From the IMG/VR virus record IMGVR_UViG_3300002144_000140, positions 1 through 48,262 of that record: a stretch of 48,262 nucleotides of DNA. One strand, written 5' to 3'. Source of the stretch: a virus. The stretch's first letter is position 1. The number at the start of each line of letters is the position of its first letter. A program made the position numbers and the translations under genes. Positions 1 through 8,416 of this stretch are shown piece by piece. The notes beneath the pieces were generated by a model. It had not been told where the DNA came from. It searched no databases and was given only the letters and a program-made list of their open reading frames with translations.

Positions 1-105
1 GCTGACTTGGAAGACCTAGATGTACAAGAAGATGAACAAAGCACAGGACAAGATATTGCGCCAGAAGCACAAGATCAAGTAGCACCTGCAGGAGTAGAAG
101 CATAA
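1..105 (+). CDS. C-terminal end of an unidentified phage protein (partial)
   Basis: The window opens inside a reading frame that runs to a TAA at 103-105. Only 34 residues are visible and they are very acidic and Gln/Ala-rich, a typical disordered tail. The stop overlaps the next ATG (TAATG at 103-107), so the two genes are probably translated together. In marine T4-like phages the gene at this place may be a head gene such as the portal, but nothing in the visible residues proves this. Confidence 0.7.
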   Translation, partial: ADLEDLDVQEDEQSTGQDIAPEAQDQVAPAGVEA

Positions 106-824
106 TGGGACTTAAGAGCGGAGACTTGAATAATCTAGTCTATAGAATATTTGAAATAGACAGTTACAAAAGTAAAATGGGCAGTGATGCTGATATTACA
201 GTATTAAGTTTCACTGTTTATCAAAAACAACCTGCTGTTGACTTAGTAAACTTTATTGAAAAGGGTTATAGTTTTGTTTTAGATGCAGACGTATCGCCCG
301 GCGAGCAAGATGACGGATCTTATAGAGTATTTGTGGAGATTGAAAGAGATCGTCACGTTCCAGAACAAATTATAGAATTGTTAGATGGCATATCTAAACT
401 TACAGACGAAAACAATTTTAAATTTAGATATTACAAAGGTTTTAAAAGTCACAAAGTAACATTTGAAAATCTAGAAAAAGAGCTTCCATTAGATCCTGAC
501 TCGTATAGTAACACTGTTACAGAGTCAAATATGAATAATTTTAAAAACTTTTTTAATAAAAGTTATTTAGAAGAAATAGATTTAAATGAAGATCAAGAAT
601 TATCCATTAAAAAAGTATATGCCGATACAATAGCATTTAAAGTAAAAGACTTTGGTAATACAGAAGAAATATCTGAAAGTATTAAAGATAAAGTTAATAT
701 GAATGACTACTCTGAAATATTGTTTCTAACTAAATATATTGGCGATTATAATGTTATGAAGTACGGAACTAAGACACTAACATTTGAAAACGAAGGATAC
801 ACTCTTGTTGTCGAAAGATTATAA
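105..824 (+). CDS. Conserved phage protein, possibly virion-associated
   Basis: This 239-residue acidic soluble protein has no signal peptide or membrane segment. The N-terminal half looks like an alpha/beta fold, followed by a charged Asp/Glu/Lys-rich second half. I recall similar proteins next to portal or head genes in marine T4-like phages, but I see no catalytic motif and assign no function. The start is the ATG that overlaps the upstream stop (TAATG). The very low GC of the second half matches the rest of the phage. Confidence 0.75.
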   Translation: MGLKSGDLNNLVYRIFEIDSYKSKMGSDADITVLSFTVYQKQPAVDLVNFIEKGYSFVLDADVSPGEQDDGSYRVFVEIERDRHVPEQIIELLDGISKLTDENNFKFRYYKGFKSHKVTFENLEKELPLDPDSYSNTVTESNMNNFKNFFNKSYLEEIDLNEDQELSIKKVYADTIAFKVKDFGNTEEISESIKDKVNMNDYSEILFLTKYIGDYNVMKYGTKTLTFENEGYTLVVERL

Positions 825-978
825 GATAGAATATTGTCAAAATTGCGGAAACCGTTCACATTGCCGTCTTCCGTATTATAACGAACTACAAAACTATGAC
901 GAACCCCCAAGCAGTATGAAAGTATGCGATCATTGCCGTTGCGGCAGCTGCACTACATCAGAAAAGGATAGAAAATAA
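805..978 (+). CDS. Small Cys-rich putative zinc-binding protein
   Basis: The protein has about 57 residues, with CxxCG plus a further Cys near the N terminus and a CxHCRCGSC-like cluster near the C terminus. Together these could form one or two zinc sites. Start choice is uncertain: TTG at 805 is preferred because AAGGA at 793-797 lies 7 nt upstream; a longer frame opens with TTG at 784 without a good ribosome site. It overlaps the end of the preceding gene and its TAATG-type stop overlaps the endolysin ATG at 978. The function is unknown; a small adaptor or regulatory zinc protein is possible. Confidence 0.55.
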   Translation: MLSKDYKIEYCQNCGNRSHCRLPYYNELQNYDEPPSSMKVCDHCRCGSCTTSEKDRK

Positions 979-1853
979 TGAGCTTCGAACTAAAAAAAGA
1001 ACATCTAGCAAAATTAATTCCAGGTAACAAAAATGTTGACGCATGGCATGCGGCACTAGTAGACGTATTACCTAAATATGGTATTAATACAGAAAGACGT
1101 ATGGCACACTTTATTAGTCAAACATCGCACGAATCAAACAACTTTAACTCACTTGAAGAAAATCTAAACTACAGTGAAAAATCACTACTTGCTGTATTTG
1201 GTCGTTACTTTGGTGCGGCGCCGAAAGCAAGTGCTGCCGAGTATGCTCGTAATCCAGAAAAGATTGCTAATCGTGTTTACAACGATGAGTTCCGTAAGTA
1301 CAAAATGGGCAACACTAAACCAGGTGATGGTTGGAGATTCCGAGGACGTGGTCTAAAGCAACTTACTGGTCGTGAAAACTACACTGGCTTTGGTAAGTTT
1401 GTAAACATGACAGCAGAACAAGCCGCAGACTATGTAGCAACTCCTAAAGGTGCTGTTGAATCAGCTTGCTGGTTCTGGGACACTAAGAAACTTAACAACA
1501 TTGCTGACACAGATGATGTTACAAAAATGACTAAAATCATCAACGGTGGCAACATTGGTCTTGCTGATCGTCAATCACGTTATAAGAAAGCAATGGAAGT
1601 CTTTGGTAATCCAGTAAGTATTTCAGAAGCAACTGATAATGATGATAATGACATGGATCTAAGCGACATTGGTACATTACGCAAGGGTTCTAAAGGCGAC
1701 GGCGTTAAAATGATGCAAGAAGCATTAGGCGTCGGAGCAGATGGATCATTTGGTCCGGGTACAGAACGTGCATTAAAAGCATGGCAAACTAAAAACGGCT
1801 TAACAGCAGACGGTATTGCTGGGCCAATGACATTAGCTAAATTGTTGGATTAA
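978..1853 (+). CDS. Endolysin: GH19 chitinase/lysozyme-like domain plus peptidoglycan-binding domain
   Basis: A GH19-like glycosidase domain occupies about residues 8-210, with the family pattern HES at 51-53 (Glu52 likely catalytic), ENLNYS at 61-66 and the GRGLKQLTGRENY substrate-cleft motif at 124-135. A peptidoglycan_binding_1 domain fills about 232-290 (GVGADGSFGPGTERALKAWQ type repeat). An acidic linker joins them. The family cleaves the glycan backbone of the cell wall at lysis. There is no signal peptide, so release should depend on a holin. Spanin genes lie just downstream, which supports a lysis role. Confidence 0.9.
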   Translation: MSFELKKEHLAKLIPGNKNVDAWHAALVDVLPKYGINTERRMAHFISQTSHESNNFNSLEENLNYSEKSLLAVFGRYFGAAPKASAAEYARNPEKIANRVYNDEFRKYKMGNTKPGDGWRFRGRGLKQLTGRENYTGFGKFVNMTAEQAADYVATPKGAVESACWFWDTKKLNNIADTDDVTKMTKIINGGNIGLADRQSRYKKAMEVFGNPVSISEATDNDDNDMDLSDIGTLRKGSKGDGVKMMQEALGVGADGSFGPGTERALKAWQTKNGLTADGIAGPMTLAKLLD

Positions 1854-1855
1854 TT

Positions 1856-2056
1856 ATGTTTAGTAAGGAGAGTAATCAGCACTTAACTGATGTTAATATG
1901 ACAAGATGGCAACACTTCAAGTTTGCTTGTAGTTTTTTAATTGAACTTAAGAAAGCCGAACTTGCTCTTCTTATACATATGTTTATACCAAAGTATTTTG
2001 AAACTTATGCTAGTGATAAAATAAAATCATTAGTTAAAAAATTAGAGGATCACTAA
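1856..2056 (+). CDS. DUF6356-like small protein
   Basis: This 66-residue protein has the arrangement I associate with the DUF6356 family: a conserved VNMTRWQHFKFA stretch, a hydrophobic middle and a LLIHMFIPKYFETYASDKI tail region. The middle could be one membrane-associated helix. The family has no assigned activity and also occurs in alphaproteobacteria, so host origin is possible. It sits 2 nt after the endolysin gene and its stop overlaps the i-spanin ATG, so it is transcribed with the lysis genes. Confidence 0.65.
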   Translation: MFSKESNQHLTDVNMTRWQHFKFACSFLIELKKAELALLIHMFIPKYFETYASDKIKSLVKKLEDH

Positions 2057-2544
2057 TGAGACTAGCAGGTATTCTACTTATTGTTATAGGTGTAATGGGC
2101 GCAGGCGGTTATTGGTATTATAACGATACACAGGCACGCTTGTCTATTCTTACAGCTAATAATGCTAAGTTAGAAACTGCTGTTCAGCTTAACGAAGATA
2201 CTATAAAAACAATGGCAGCAAATTTTGCAGCAGCAAACGCACAACTTACAAAAGTTAATGAAGAATTTGCTGTCATTCGAAGACAAAATCAAGTATTAGC
2301 AGATAAACTTGCTAGACACGACTTAGGTGTGCTAGGGGCAGGCAAACCTGGACTTGTAGAACGAGTAATTAATAATGCTACTGAGAAAGTAGGAAGGTGT
2401 TTTGAACTATTAAGTGGAGCACCATTAACAGATTCAGAAAGGAATGCAACAAATGCAGATGCGTTCAATAGCGAGTGTCCTTGGTATTATGACACTCTCG
2501 TTGTTCCTGGCAGGGTGTTCATCGAGAATGCCCCAGCCAATTGA
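2056..2544 (+). CDS. Rz-like inner-membrane spanin (i-spanin)
   Basis: This 162-residue protein has one N-terminal membrane segment (about 3-22) followed by a coiled coil (about 30-88) rich in Ala, Asn and Leu. The motif LARHDLGxLxxxKPGLVE (about 85-105) is the Rz-family signature. i-spanins anchor in the inner membrane and join an outer-membrane lipoprotein to fuse the membranes at the last step of lysis in Gram-negative hosts. The o-spanin gene starts inside this one in another frame. Two cysteines near the C terminus are unusual extras. Confidence 0.85.
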   Translation: MRLAGILLIVIGVMGAGGYWYYNDTQARLSILTANNAKLETAVQLNEDTIKTMAANFAAANAQLTKVNEEFAVIRRQNQVLADKLARHDLGVLGAGKPGLVERVINNATEKVGRCFELLSGAPLTDSERNATNADAFNSECPWYYDTLVVPGRVFIENAPAN

Positions 2545-2848
2545 GATAACAACAAAACCAATAGATAAACCAGAGCTAGTATTACCCAACGCAAGTGAAC
2601 TTAACATGCGTGAAGTTAAATGGGTATTAGTTACTCCTGATAACTACGAGAAAGTATTTGCCGAGTTAGGTAAAGACGGGCGTCCGGTTGTATTGTTTGG
2701 GTTGACCGATAAAGGGTATGAAAACTTAGGTCTTAACCTGAGCGATCTTCGTGCGTATATACAGCAACAGCAATCAATTATGGCAGCATACGAAGCATAC
2801 TATAAATCAGCAGAAGAAGCAATGACCGATGCTGTTGTATCAAACTAA
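2453..2848 (+). CDS. Rz1-like outer-membrane lipoprotein spanin (o-spanin)
   Basis: A signal peptide ends in lipobox LAGC, predicting an outer-membrane lipoprotein with the Cys at residue 22. The frame is +1-shifted within the i-spanin gene and overlaps its last ~90 nt, the classic partly overlapping Rz/Rz1 layout. Candidate starts are ATG at 2444, 2453 and 2459; 2453 is preferred because AAAGGA at 2438-2443 is 9 nt upstream. At about 131 residues it is much longer than lambda Rz1, with a folded-looking domain and a Gln-rich helix after the short Pro-containing segment. Confidence 0.8.
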   Translation: MQMRSIASVLGIMTLSLFLAGCSSRMPQPIEITTKPIDKPELVLPNASELNMREVKWVLVTPDNYEKVFAELGKDGRPVVLFGLTDKGYENLGLNLSDLRAYIQQQQSIMAAYEAYYKSAEEAMTDAVVSN

Positions 2849-2875
2849 ATAACTAAATAGTAGTGAGGGCATATT

Positions 2876-3172
2876 ATGTTAGAAATGATTAATAGAATAT
2901 TTGGAGATACACTCTGGATATATACGGCAATACTAGGATCACTCGCTGGTGCAGCATTCCTGGCATACTTCAAAGACACTCGTGCAGGACTTTGGTGCTA
3001 TGCAAAGTTAGATAAATTTTTAGATTACTTAGTTAATCGTTGGGGTCTAACTTGGTTTGAACAACCAACTGATGCTTGGCGTACAAAATACCCTCATGTT
3101 ACTAAAAAAATAGACGAGCTCGAAGCACGTCTAGCCAAATTAGAGGGAAAAAAGAATGGCAAGAGCACCTAA
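2876..3172 (+). CDS. Small membrane protein with coiled-coil tail (lysis-region)
   Basis: This 98-residue protein has one hydrophobic segment (about 12-32), an amphipathic middle rich in Trp and aromatics, and a Lys/Glu coiled-coil tail. I do not recognise a family. Its place between the spanins and another two-span membrane protein suggests a holin, antiholin or membrane-anchored lysis accessory. A good GAGGG ribosome site lies upstream. The last 17 nt overlap the next gene. Confidence 0.65.
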   Translation: MLEMINRIFGDTLWIYTAILGSLAGAAFLAYFKDTRAGLWCYAKLDKFLDYLVNRWGLTWFEQPTDAWRTKYPHVTKKIDELEARLAKLEGKKNGKST

Positions 3173-3506
3173 AACACTAGAAAATGGTTCTAAATATGAA
3201 AAGTTTGATGCTGACGGCGATGGTATTATAACAGACGATGAACTAAAAATGGCAGAAGAAATAAACCGTATTGAGTTTGAAAGAGTACAAATGGAGAATC
3301 AAGACAAGCGTGAAGATGCACAACGTGGCATGGCTTGGTTTGCACTATTTGGTATGCTATTATACCCTATTTCTGTAGTAGTTGCATCATGGCTAGGATT
3401 AGAAAGCGGTGCAAGTGTACTAGGCGATATGGCTCCTACATACTTTGTATCTGTTGCAGCTATCGTAGCAGCATTTTACGGTTCACAGGCTTACACAAGC
3501 AAGTAA
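3156..3506 (+). CDS. EF-hand plus two-TM membrane protein, holin candidate
   Basis: This 116-residue protein starts with a canonical EF-hand calcium loop, DADGDGIITDDE (about residues 19-30), then a charged helix, then two membrane spans (about 60-80 and 90-112). The two-span hairpin with a charged N terminus and its position after the spanin genes fit a holin, which permeabilises the inner membrane to release endolysin. The calcium loop fused to a putative holin would be unusual. AGAGGGAAA inside the previous gene provides the ribosome site. Confidence 0.7.
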   Translation: MARAPKTLENGSKYEKFDADGDGIITDDELKMAEEINRIEFERVQMENQDKREDAQRGMAWFALFGMLLYPISVVVASWLGLESGASVLGDMAPTYFVSVAAIVAAFYGSQAYTSK

Positions 3507-3523
3507 TCATTAATAAAAGAACA

Positions 3524-3560
3524 TAATAGTCCATGCGATAAGTAATTACATGGACTATTA
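3524..3560 (+). promoter_or_regulatory. 12-bp perfect hairpin burying the dnaJ start codon, with late-promoter-like box in its loop
   Basis: TAATAGTCCATG at 3524-3535 is the exact reverse complement of CATGGACTATTA at 3549-3560. The 13-nt loop (3536-3548) holds GATAAGTA at 3537-3544, one base from the GATAAATA boxes seen elsewhere. The dnaJ ATG (3550-3552) lies in the 3' arm and no Shine-Dalgarno precedes it. Read-through mRNA would hide the start codon. Transcription beginning about 6 nt after the box would start at or near the ATG and lose the 5' arm. The fold is seen directly; the mechanism is inferred by analogy with T4. Confidence 0.6.
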
Positions 3561-4371
3561 CAATATACTTGGTGTTTCTAAAAACGCTTCAGAACAACAG
3601 CTTAAATTAGCATATCGTAAACTTGCGATGACTTATCATCCTGATCGCACAGGCGGCGACGATACAAAATTTAAACAAATCAACGAAGCGTATAATACGT
3701 TAAAAGATCCTGCTACAAGACAGCAGTATGACAATCCTCAGCCACAACAGTTTCATTATAATACCGGAAATATGCCTAATAATCTTAATGATATGTTTGA
3801 AAATATATTTAGACAACGTCATGAGCAACACATTCGTAATAAGGATTTAAAAGTTGCTATTACAATAAAATTAGAAGATGTATTAACTAATAAAGATATA
3901 ATCATAGACTATAATTTGCTCAATGGTCAACAAACTACAGCTACCATACGTATAAATGCCGGAGTACAGCACGGTGAAACAATACGTTTTAAGGGGCTAG
4001 GCGACAATGCAAGGCAAGGATTACATCGAGGTGACTTAATTGTTTTAGTAAAAATAGCAAGACACTCTATTTTTGAAAGAGATGGTAGACATTTACGTTT
4101 AACTCAAGAAGTTAGTATACTTGATTTAATCTTAGGTACAAAAGTTAATATAAAAACATTGACAGGTAACACAGTTAGTGTTAATATACCTAAAGCGACT
4201 CAATCAGGAACAATACTGAGTATATCTAATAACGGGTTACCAGATCCAAAAACAGGATTAACCGGACATCTTTATTTAACAATAAAAGGTATAACTCCTA
4301 AAATTGAAGATCTTAATATTATAGAGCAAGTACAGAAAATAAAAGATGCAATCAATAATAGAACGCCTTAA
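3550..4371 (+). CDS. DnaJ/CbpA-type Hsp40 co-chaperone
   Basis: The J domain (residues 2-62) carries the HPD motif at 30-32, which stimulates Hsp70 (DnaK) ATPase. A short Gln/Pro/Asn-rich linker follows, then two C-terminal peptide-binding domains. The Cys zinc-finger domain of DnaJ is absent, so this is the CbpA-like type at 273 residues. It probably redirects host DnaK to phage proteins. The last 26 nt overlap the next gene. Its start codon lies in a strong hairpin. Downstream peptide deformylase and ClpA-like genes make this a protein-maturation block. Confidence 0.92.
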   Translation: MDYYNILGVSKNASEQQLKLAYRKLAMTYHPDRTGGDDTKFKQINEAYNTLKDPATRQQYDNPQPQQFHYNTGNMPNNLNDMFENIFRQRHEQHIRNKDLKVAITIKLEDVLTNKDIIIDYNLLNGQQTTATIRINAGVQHGETIRFKGLGDNARQGLHRGDLIVLVKIARHSIFERDGRHLRLTQEVSILDLILGTKVNIKTLTGNTVSVNIPKATQSGTILSISNNGLPDPKTGLTGHLYLTIKGITPKIEDLNIIEQVQKIKDAINNRTP

Positions 4372-5650
4372 AAAACACGGTATTAATACCGACACATTCT
4401 GTTTTGCTCCATATGTAAATGTCGACCTAGATCAGTCTGGTGAAGTTTATAGTTGTTATAGAGGCAAAGACCCGTTAAGTAACTGGAAAGAATTACCGCT
4501 TGATGTTGAATTTAATAATGAAAATTATAGAAATCTAAGACAAGGGTTATTTAATGGGCAAAAATCCAGTAACTGCAATGCATGTTGGGACGCTGAAGAA
4601 CATAATAGTGCATCGCCAAGACAAATGTTTCTTGAACAGATGTCTAAATATTCAGATGATACAATAGAAGAAGTTATATCAAGTATAAAAAACAATCCTA
4701 AACAAGGTAATATTAACGATCTAATTCGAGGAGAAATAAGAACCTCTTCGTTATGTAATTTAAAATGCTTACATTGTGGGCCACATTCGTCAACTCAATG
4801 GATTGCTCAATTAAAAGATAAAGAAATATTTGATACTTTTAAAGAAACAGTAGGCGGATTAGATAGTACAATTACTAACGAAAACATACATGAAGTATTT
4901 AAACATACTCTAAATTCTATTTCTCCTTACACAACCAACATTAAAAAAGTTTTATCAAATACCAAAATACTACAATTTGCCGGCGGCGAACCGTTAATGG
5001 ACCCTGACCATTTAAGCTGGCTAGACTATTTTGTTAATGTATCAAAAACTTCTAAAGACATTAGTTTACATTACAATACTAATCTTAATATTAATAATAT
5101 TGAAAAATATTTTGAACATTGGAAGCAGTTTAATAATGTTATAATTAGAATAAGTATTGACAGTTCTCCAAGTTCATACGAATATTTTAGAAGAGGCGGA
5201 GATATTTTTTTAATAGAAACAAATATTAAAAAAATACAAAAAGAATTTGGTAACAAAATAACATTACAAGGATCAATAACATTTAATATGTTTGCCGCAA
5301 TGGAATGGAAAGAAATTACACATTGGTGGAATGTACATAATTTAGATTTTCATACTAGTTTAGTACGCAAACACCCTACGTCTGCAATATATTTACCAGA
5401 TGACATTAAACGTGAATGCCAGGAGGAAATGCAATGGTGTATAGATAACATATACGCATTTGTTGAATCTAATTTGCATAAAGAAAAATTTATAGATTAT
5501 ACAAACGATTGCATGAACTATATGATGAACTCTACTAAGATAGGAAATTGTATGTCTGAAAAATCCATATCATATTTAAAAATGCTTGATAGAAAGTCAA
5601 ATTTAAATATGTTAACCTATTACCCAAGATTAAAGGAATATTATAAATGA
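4346..5650 (+). CDS. Twitch-type radical SAM protein
   Basis: In this 434-residue protein the radical SAM motif CNLKCLHC supplies Cys137, Cys141 and Cys144 for a 4Fe-4S cluster, followed by a FAGGEPL motif typical of SAM binding. Four more Cys near the N terminus (19, 37, 77, 80, the last two as CNAC) match the extra-cluster region of twitch-domain proteins common in marine phages. The substrate is unknown; related enzymes modify peptides or sugars. It overlaps the dnaJ end by 26 nt, and its stop overlaps the deformylase start. Confidence 0.8.
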   Translation: MQSIIERLKKHGINTDTFCFAPYVNVDLDQSGEVYSCYRGKDPLSNWKELPLDVEFNNENYRNLRQGLFNGQKSSNCNACWDAEEHNSASPRQMFLEQMSKYSDDTIEEVISSIKNNPKQGNINDLIRGEIRTSSLCNLKCLHCGPHSSTQWIAQLKDKEIFDTFKETVGGLDSTITNENIHEVFKHTLNSISPYTTNIKKVLSNTKILQFAGGEPLMDPDHLSWLDYFVNVSKTSKDISLHYNTNLNINNIEKYFEHWKQFNNVIIRISIDSSPSSYEYFRRGGDIFLIETNIKKIQKEFGNKITLQGSITFNMFAAMEWKEITHWWNVHNLDFHTSLVRKHPTSAIYLPDDIKRECQEEMQWCIDNIYAFVESNLHKEKFIDYTNDCMNYMMNSTKIGNCMSEKSISYLKMLDRKSNLNMLTYYPRLKEYYK

Positions 5651-6180
5651 TGGAATTAATACTAGCACCTAACCATATGTTAGAACATCCAGTAACAATG
5701 TTTGACTTTGAACGTATGCATCCTGCGCCATTTGCCGAAGATATGCGTGACTTAATGTACAAGCATGGCGGATTAGGAATAAGTGCAAATCAAGTTGGTG
5801 TGCCTTTTCAAATATTTGTAATGAAACCGGTGTTAAATAAAAAATTTAATGCAGTAGGCGAAGTTACAGTTGTAATTAATCCAGTAATTAAAGGCATAAG
5901 CGAAGAAAAAGAGCTAGGTCCCGAAGGCTGTTTAAGTCATCCTGGATTAATTCTTAATGTAAAACGTCCAATTAGTTGTATTGTTGAATTTGATACATTG
6001 ACAAGTGACTATAAACATGTTATACATGTAGATACAAAGTTCGATGATATTGATGCTAGAATATTTTTACACGAATACGACCATCTACACGGCATACAAT
6101 TTATCGACAGAGTAAGTAAGTTAAAGCTACAGTTAGCAGAAAAGAAAAGAGTTAAAAGGACAAAAAATGGTAGAACCTAG
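5647..6180 (+). CDS. def: Peptide deformylase
   Basis: All three family motifs are present: GLGISANQVG at 42-51, EGCLS at 93-97 (Cys95 metal ligand) and HEYDH at 142-146 (His142, His146 ligands; Glu143 catalytic). The enzyme removes the N-formyl group from new proteins. Length 177 is near normal for bacterial forms, longer than the shortest phage forms. Phage deformylases are known in marine T4-like phages. It starts at ATG 5647, overlapping the previous stop, and overlaps the ClpA-like gene by 14 nt. Confidence 0.93.
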   Translation: MMELILAPNHMLEHPVTMFDFERMHPAPFAEDMRDLMYKHGGLGISANQVGVPFQIFVMKPVLNKKFNAVGEVTVVINPVIKGISEEKELGPEGCLSHPGLILNVKRPISCIVEFDTLTSDYKHVIHVDTKFDDIDARIFLHEYDHLHGIQFIDRVSKLKLQLAEKKRVKRTKNGRT

Positions 6181-8416
6181 TACAGCATTACAAGTAGTAT
6201 TTGACAAAGCAGTTAGTGATGCAAAAAAACTACAACACGAATACGTTACATTAGAGCATCTCTTATATGCAATGTTGTGTGAAGAATCTTTTGAAAATAT
6301 CATTGTAGGCTATGGAGCAGATCCAGAGCTTATGAAAAAGAATTTAGAAAACTATTTAAAAACTAAACTAGAACAAGTTAAAACAGATTTAGTAAAGTTT
6401 AAACCAAAAAAAACTGCAACTGTAGAACGTGTACTAAGTAGAGCATTTACACAGGTACTATTTCAAGGAAGAAACGCTATCGAAGTAAGTGATGTGTTTA
6501 TTAGTATTTTAAGTGAAAAAAGGTCTTATGCATTCTTTATCACAACACAATCTAATATCAATAAAGATACCTTTGTTTCATATATGAGTGCAGAGCTTGA
6601 CGATGTTGTTGATGAAGAAGAAACTGAAAATCAAGGTGTTGCTAACAAAGCATTGAGAACGTTTACAGCTGATTTAAATCATGATGTTAAAAAAGGCAAA
6701 ATTGATCCTGTTATTGGGCGAGATGAAGAGATTGAACAACTTGCATTAGCACTTGGTCGCAGATCAAAAAGCAATGTGCTTATGGTAGGCGATCCAGGTG
6801 TTGGTAAAACTGCTATTGCAGAAGGGCTTGCTTATCGTATTGTTAATAAACAAGTACCTAAGTTTTTACAAGAATATAATGTATATAGTTTAGATATCGG
6901 TAGTATGCTTGCTGGTAGTAAATATCGTGGTGATTTTGAAGAACGTTTTAAACTTGTACTGCAAGCACTACAGAAAAAAGGCAAGACTATTATGTTTATC
7001 GACGAAGCACACATGATCAGTGGCGCTGGCGCAGGTGGCTCTGGTAATAGCAACGACCTTGCTAACATGCTAAAACCAGCTCTAGCAAAAGGCAACATCA
7101 AAGTTGTTGCATCAACTACTTGGGAAGAATATCGCAAGTTTTTTGAAAAGGATCGTGCGCTTATGCGTCGATTCCAACGTGTAACAATTGACGAACCTAC
7201 TCCGGTAATGTCAGTTGAAATCTTGCAAGGCATTAGAAAGTATTATGAAGAATTTCATGGTGTAGAAATTACAGATGAAGCAATTGATACTGCTGTTAAA
7301 CTGAGTGTTAAATATCAAACTGACAAAAAACTTCCTGATAAAGCAATTGATCTTATTGATCTTGCGTGTTCAAGATTTAAAGTTCGCGATATTGAAGAAA
7401 ACAAAATTATCAATGAAGCTAGTATTCAATTTGAACTTAGTAAGATTGTTAATATTCCCGAAGAACAAGTTGCCGAAAGAGAAACTGAAAATCTTATTAA
7501 TCTAGAAAAAAATCTCAAAGGCAGTGTATACGGACAGGATACTGCAATTGAATCAATTGTTGATAAAATTCTTGTAGCACAAGCAGGACTCAAAGCTGAA
7601 AATAAACCGATTGGTAGTTTTGTGTTTATGGGCCCAACAGGAACAGGTAAAACCGAAACTGCAAAACAACTTGCAACACATCTTGGTGTAAGTCTTGTAC
7701 GCTTTGACATGTCAGAGTACCAAGAGAAACACAGTGTTTCTAAATTTATTGGTGCACCTCCTGGATATGTTGGGTTTGATGATGATGCAGGTCAACTTAT
7801 TATTAAATTACAGCAAAATCCTAACTGTGTTCTATTACTTGACGAGATTGAAAAAGCACACCCTGATGTAAGTGCTGTTCTACTACAACTTATGGACAAT
7901 GGTAAGATTACAGGAAGTAATGGTAAAGAAGGTGATGCACGTAACTGTGTACTAATCCTTACTACTAACTTAGGTGCTAGAGAGGCCGAGAAGAATAGTA
8001 TTGGATTCGGTGAGACCTTTGAAAAAGACTATGAAGACGGGGAATTGAAAAAATACTTCTCTCCTGAATTTAGAAACAGACTAGATGGTATTATTACATT
8101 TGGTAAACTTGATAAAAATACAATGATGAAAATTGTTGGTAAGTTCCTTAAGGAACTTAAAGATCAAGTTGTCAGTAAAAATATTAAAGTTAAAGTTTCA
8201 AACGAAGCTCTTGACTATTTGGTAGACAAGGGGTTTGATCCTAAAATGGGAGCAAGACCTCTACAAAGACTTATTGATAAAGAAATTAAACAGCCTTTGT
8301 CAAGACTGATGTTGTTCGGATCTCTTAAAAGTGGAGGTGAAGTTTGTGTAAATATTAATAACGAAAACAAACTAGTACTGGAAACCGAACCGCATGAGCA
8401 AACTCAGACTTTGTGA
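6167..8416 (+). CDS. clpA: ClpA-like AAA+ unfoldase (double ATPase)
   Basis: In this 749-residue protein, a Clp N-type repeat domain (about 1-145) is followed by AAA module 1 with Walker A GDPGVGKT (208-215) and Walker B FIDEAH (277-282). AAA module 2 has Walker A GPTGTGKT and Walker [11 protein letters not shown], then a Clp D2-small C-terminal domain. The middle domain of ClpB is missing, so ClpA is the better fit. The segment KNSIGFG after module 2 aligns with the IGL/IGF loop that docks on ClpP, so it may feed host ClpP. It overlaps both neighbouring genes. Confidence 0.93.
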   Translation: MVEPSTALQVVFDKAVSDAKKLQHEYVTLEHLLYAMLCEESFENIIVGYGADPELMKKNLENYLKTKLEQVKTDLVKFKPKKTATVERVLSRAFTQVLFQGRNAIEVSDVFISILSEKRSYAFFITTQSNINKDTFVSYMSAELDDVVDEEETENQGVANKALRTFTADLNHDVKKGKIDPVIGRDEEIEQLALALGRRSKSNVLMVGDPGVGKTAIAEGLAYRIVNKQVPKFLQEYNVYSLDIGSMLAGSKYRGDFEERFKLVLQALQKKGKTIMFIDEAHMISGAGAGGSGNSNDLANMLKPALAKGNIKVVASTTWEEYRKFFEKDRALMRRFQRVTIDEPTPVMSVEILQGIRKYYEEFHGVEITDEAIDTAVKLSVKYQTDKKLPDKAIDLIDLACSRFKVRDIEENKIINEASIQFELSKIVNIPEEQVAERETENLINLEKNLKGSVYGQDTAIESIVDKILVAQAGLKAENKPIGSFVFMGPTGTGKTETAKQLATHLGVSLVRFDMSEYQEKHSVSKFIGAPPGYVGFDDDAGQLIIKLQQNPNCVLLLDEIEKAHPDVSAVLLQLMDNGKITGSNGKEGDARNCVLILTTNLGAREAEKNSIGFGETFEKDYEDGELKKYFSPEFRNRLDGIITFGKLDKNTMMKIVGKFLKELKDQVVSKNIKVKVSNEALDYLVDKGFDPKMGARPLQRLIDKEIKQPLSRLMLFGSLKSGGEVCVNINNENKLVLETEPHEQTQTL

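Noticed and set aside
6832-7710. Minus-strand open frames opposite clpA
   Set aside because: They lie opposite intact AAA+ motifs, lack ribosome sites, and every supported gene in the window is on the + strand.
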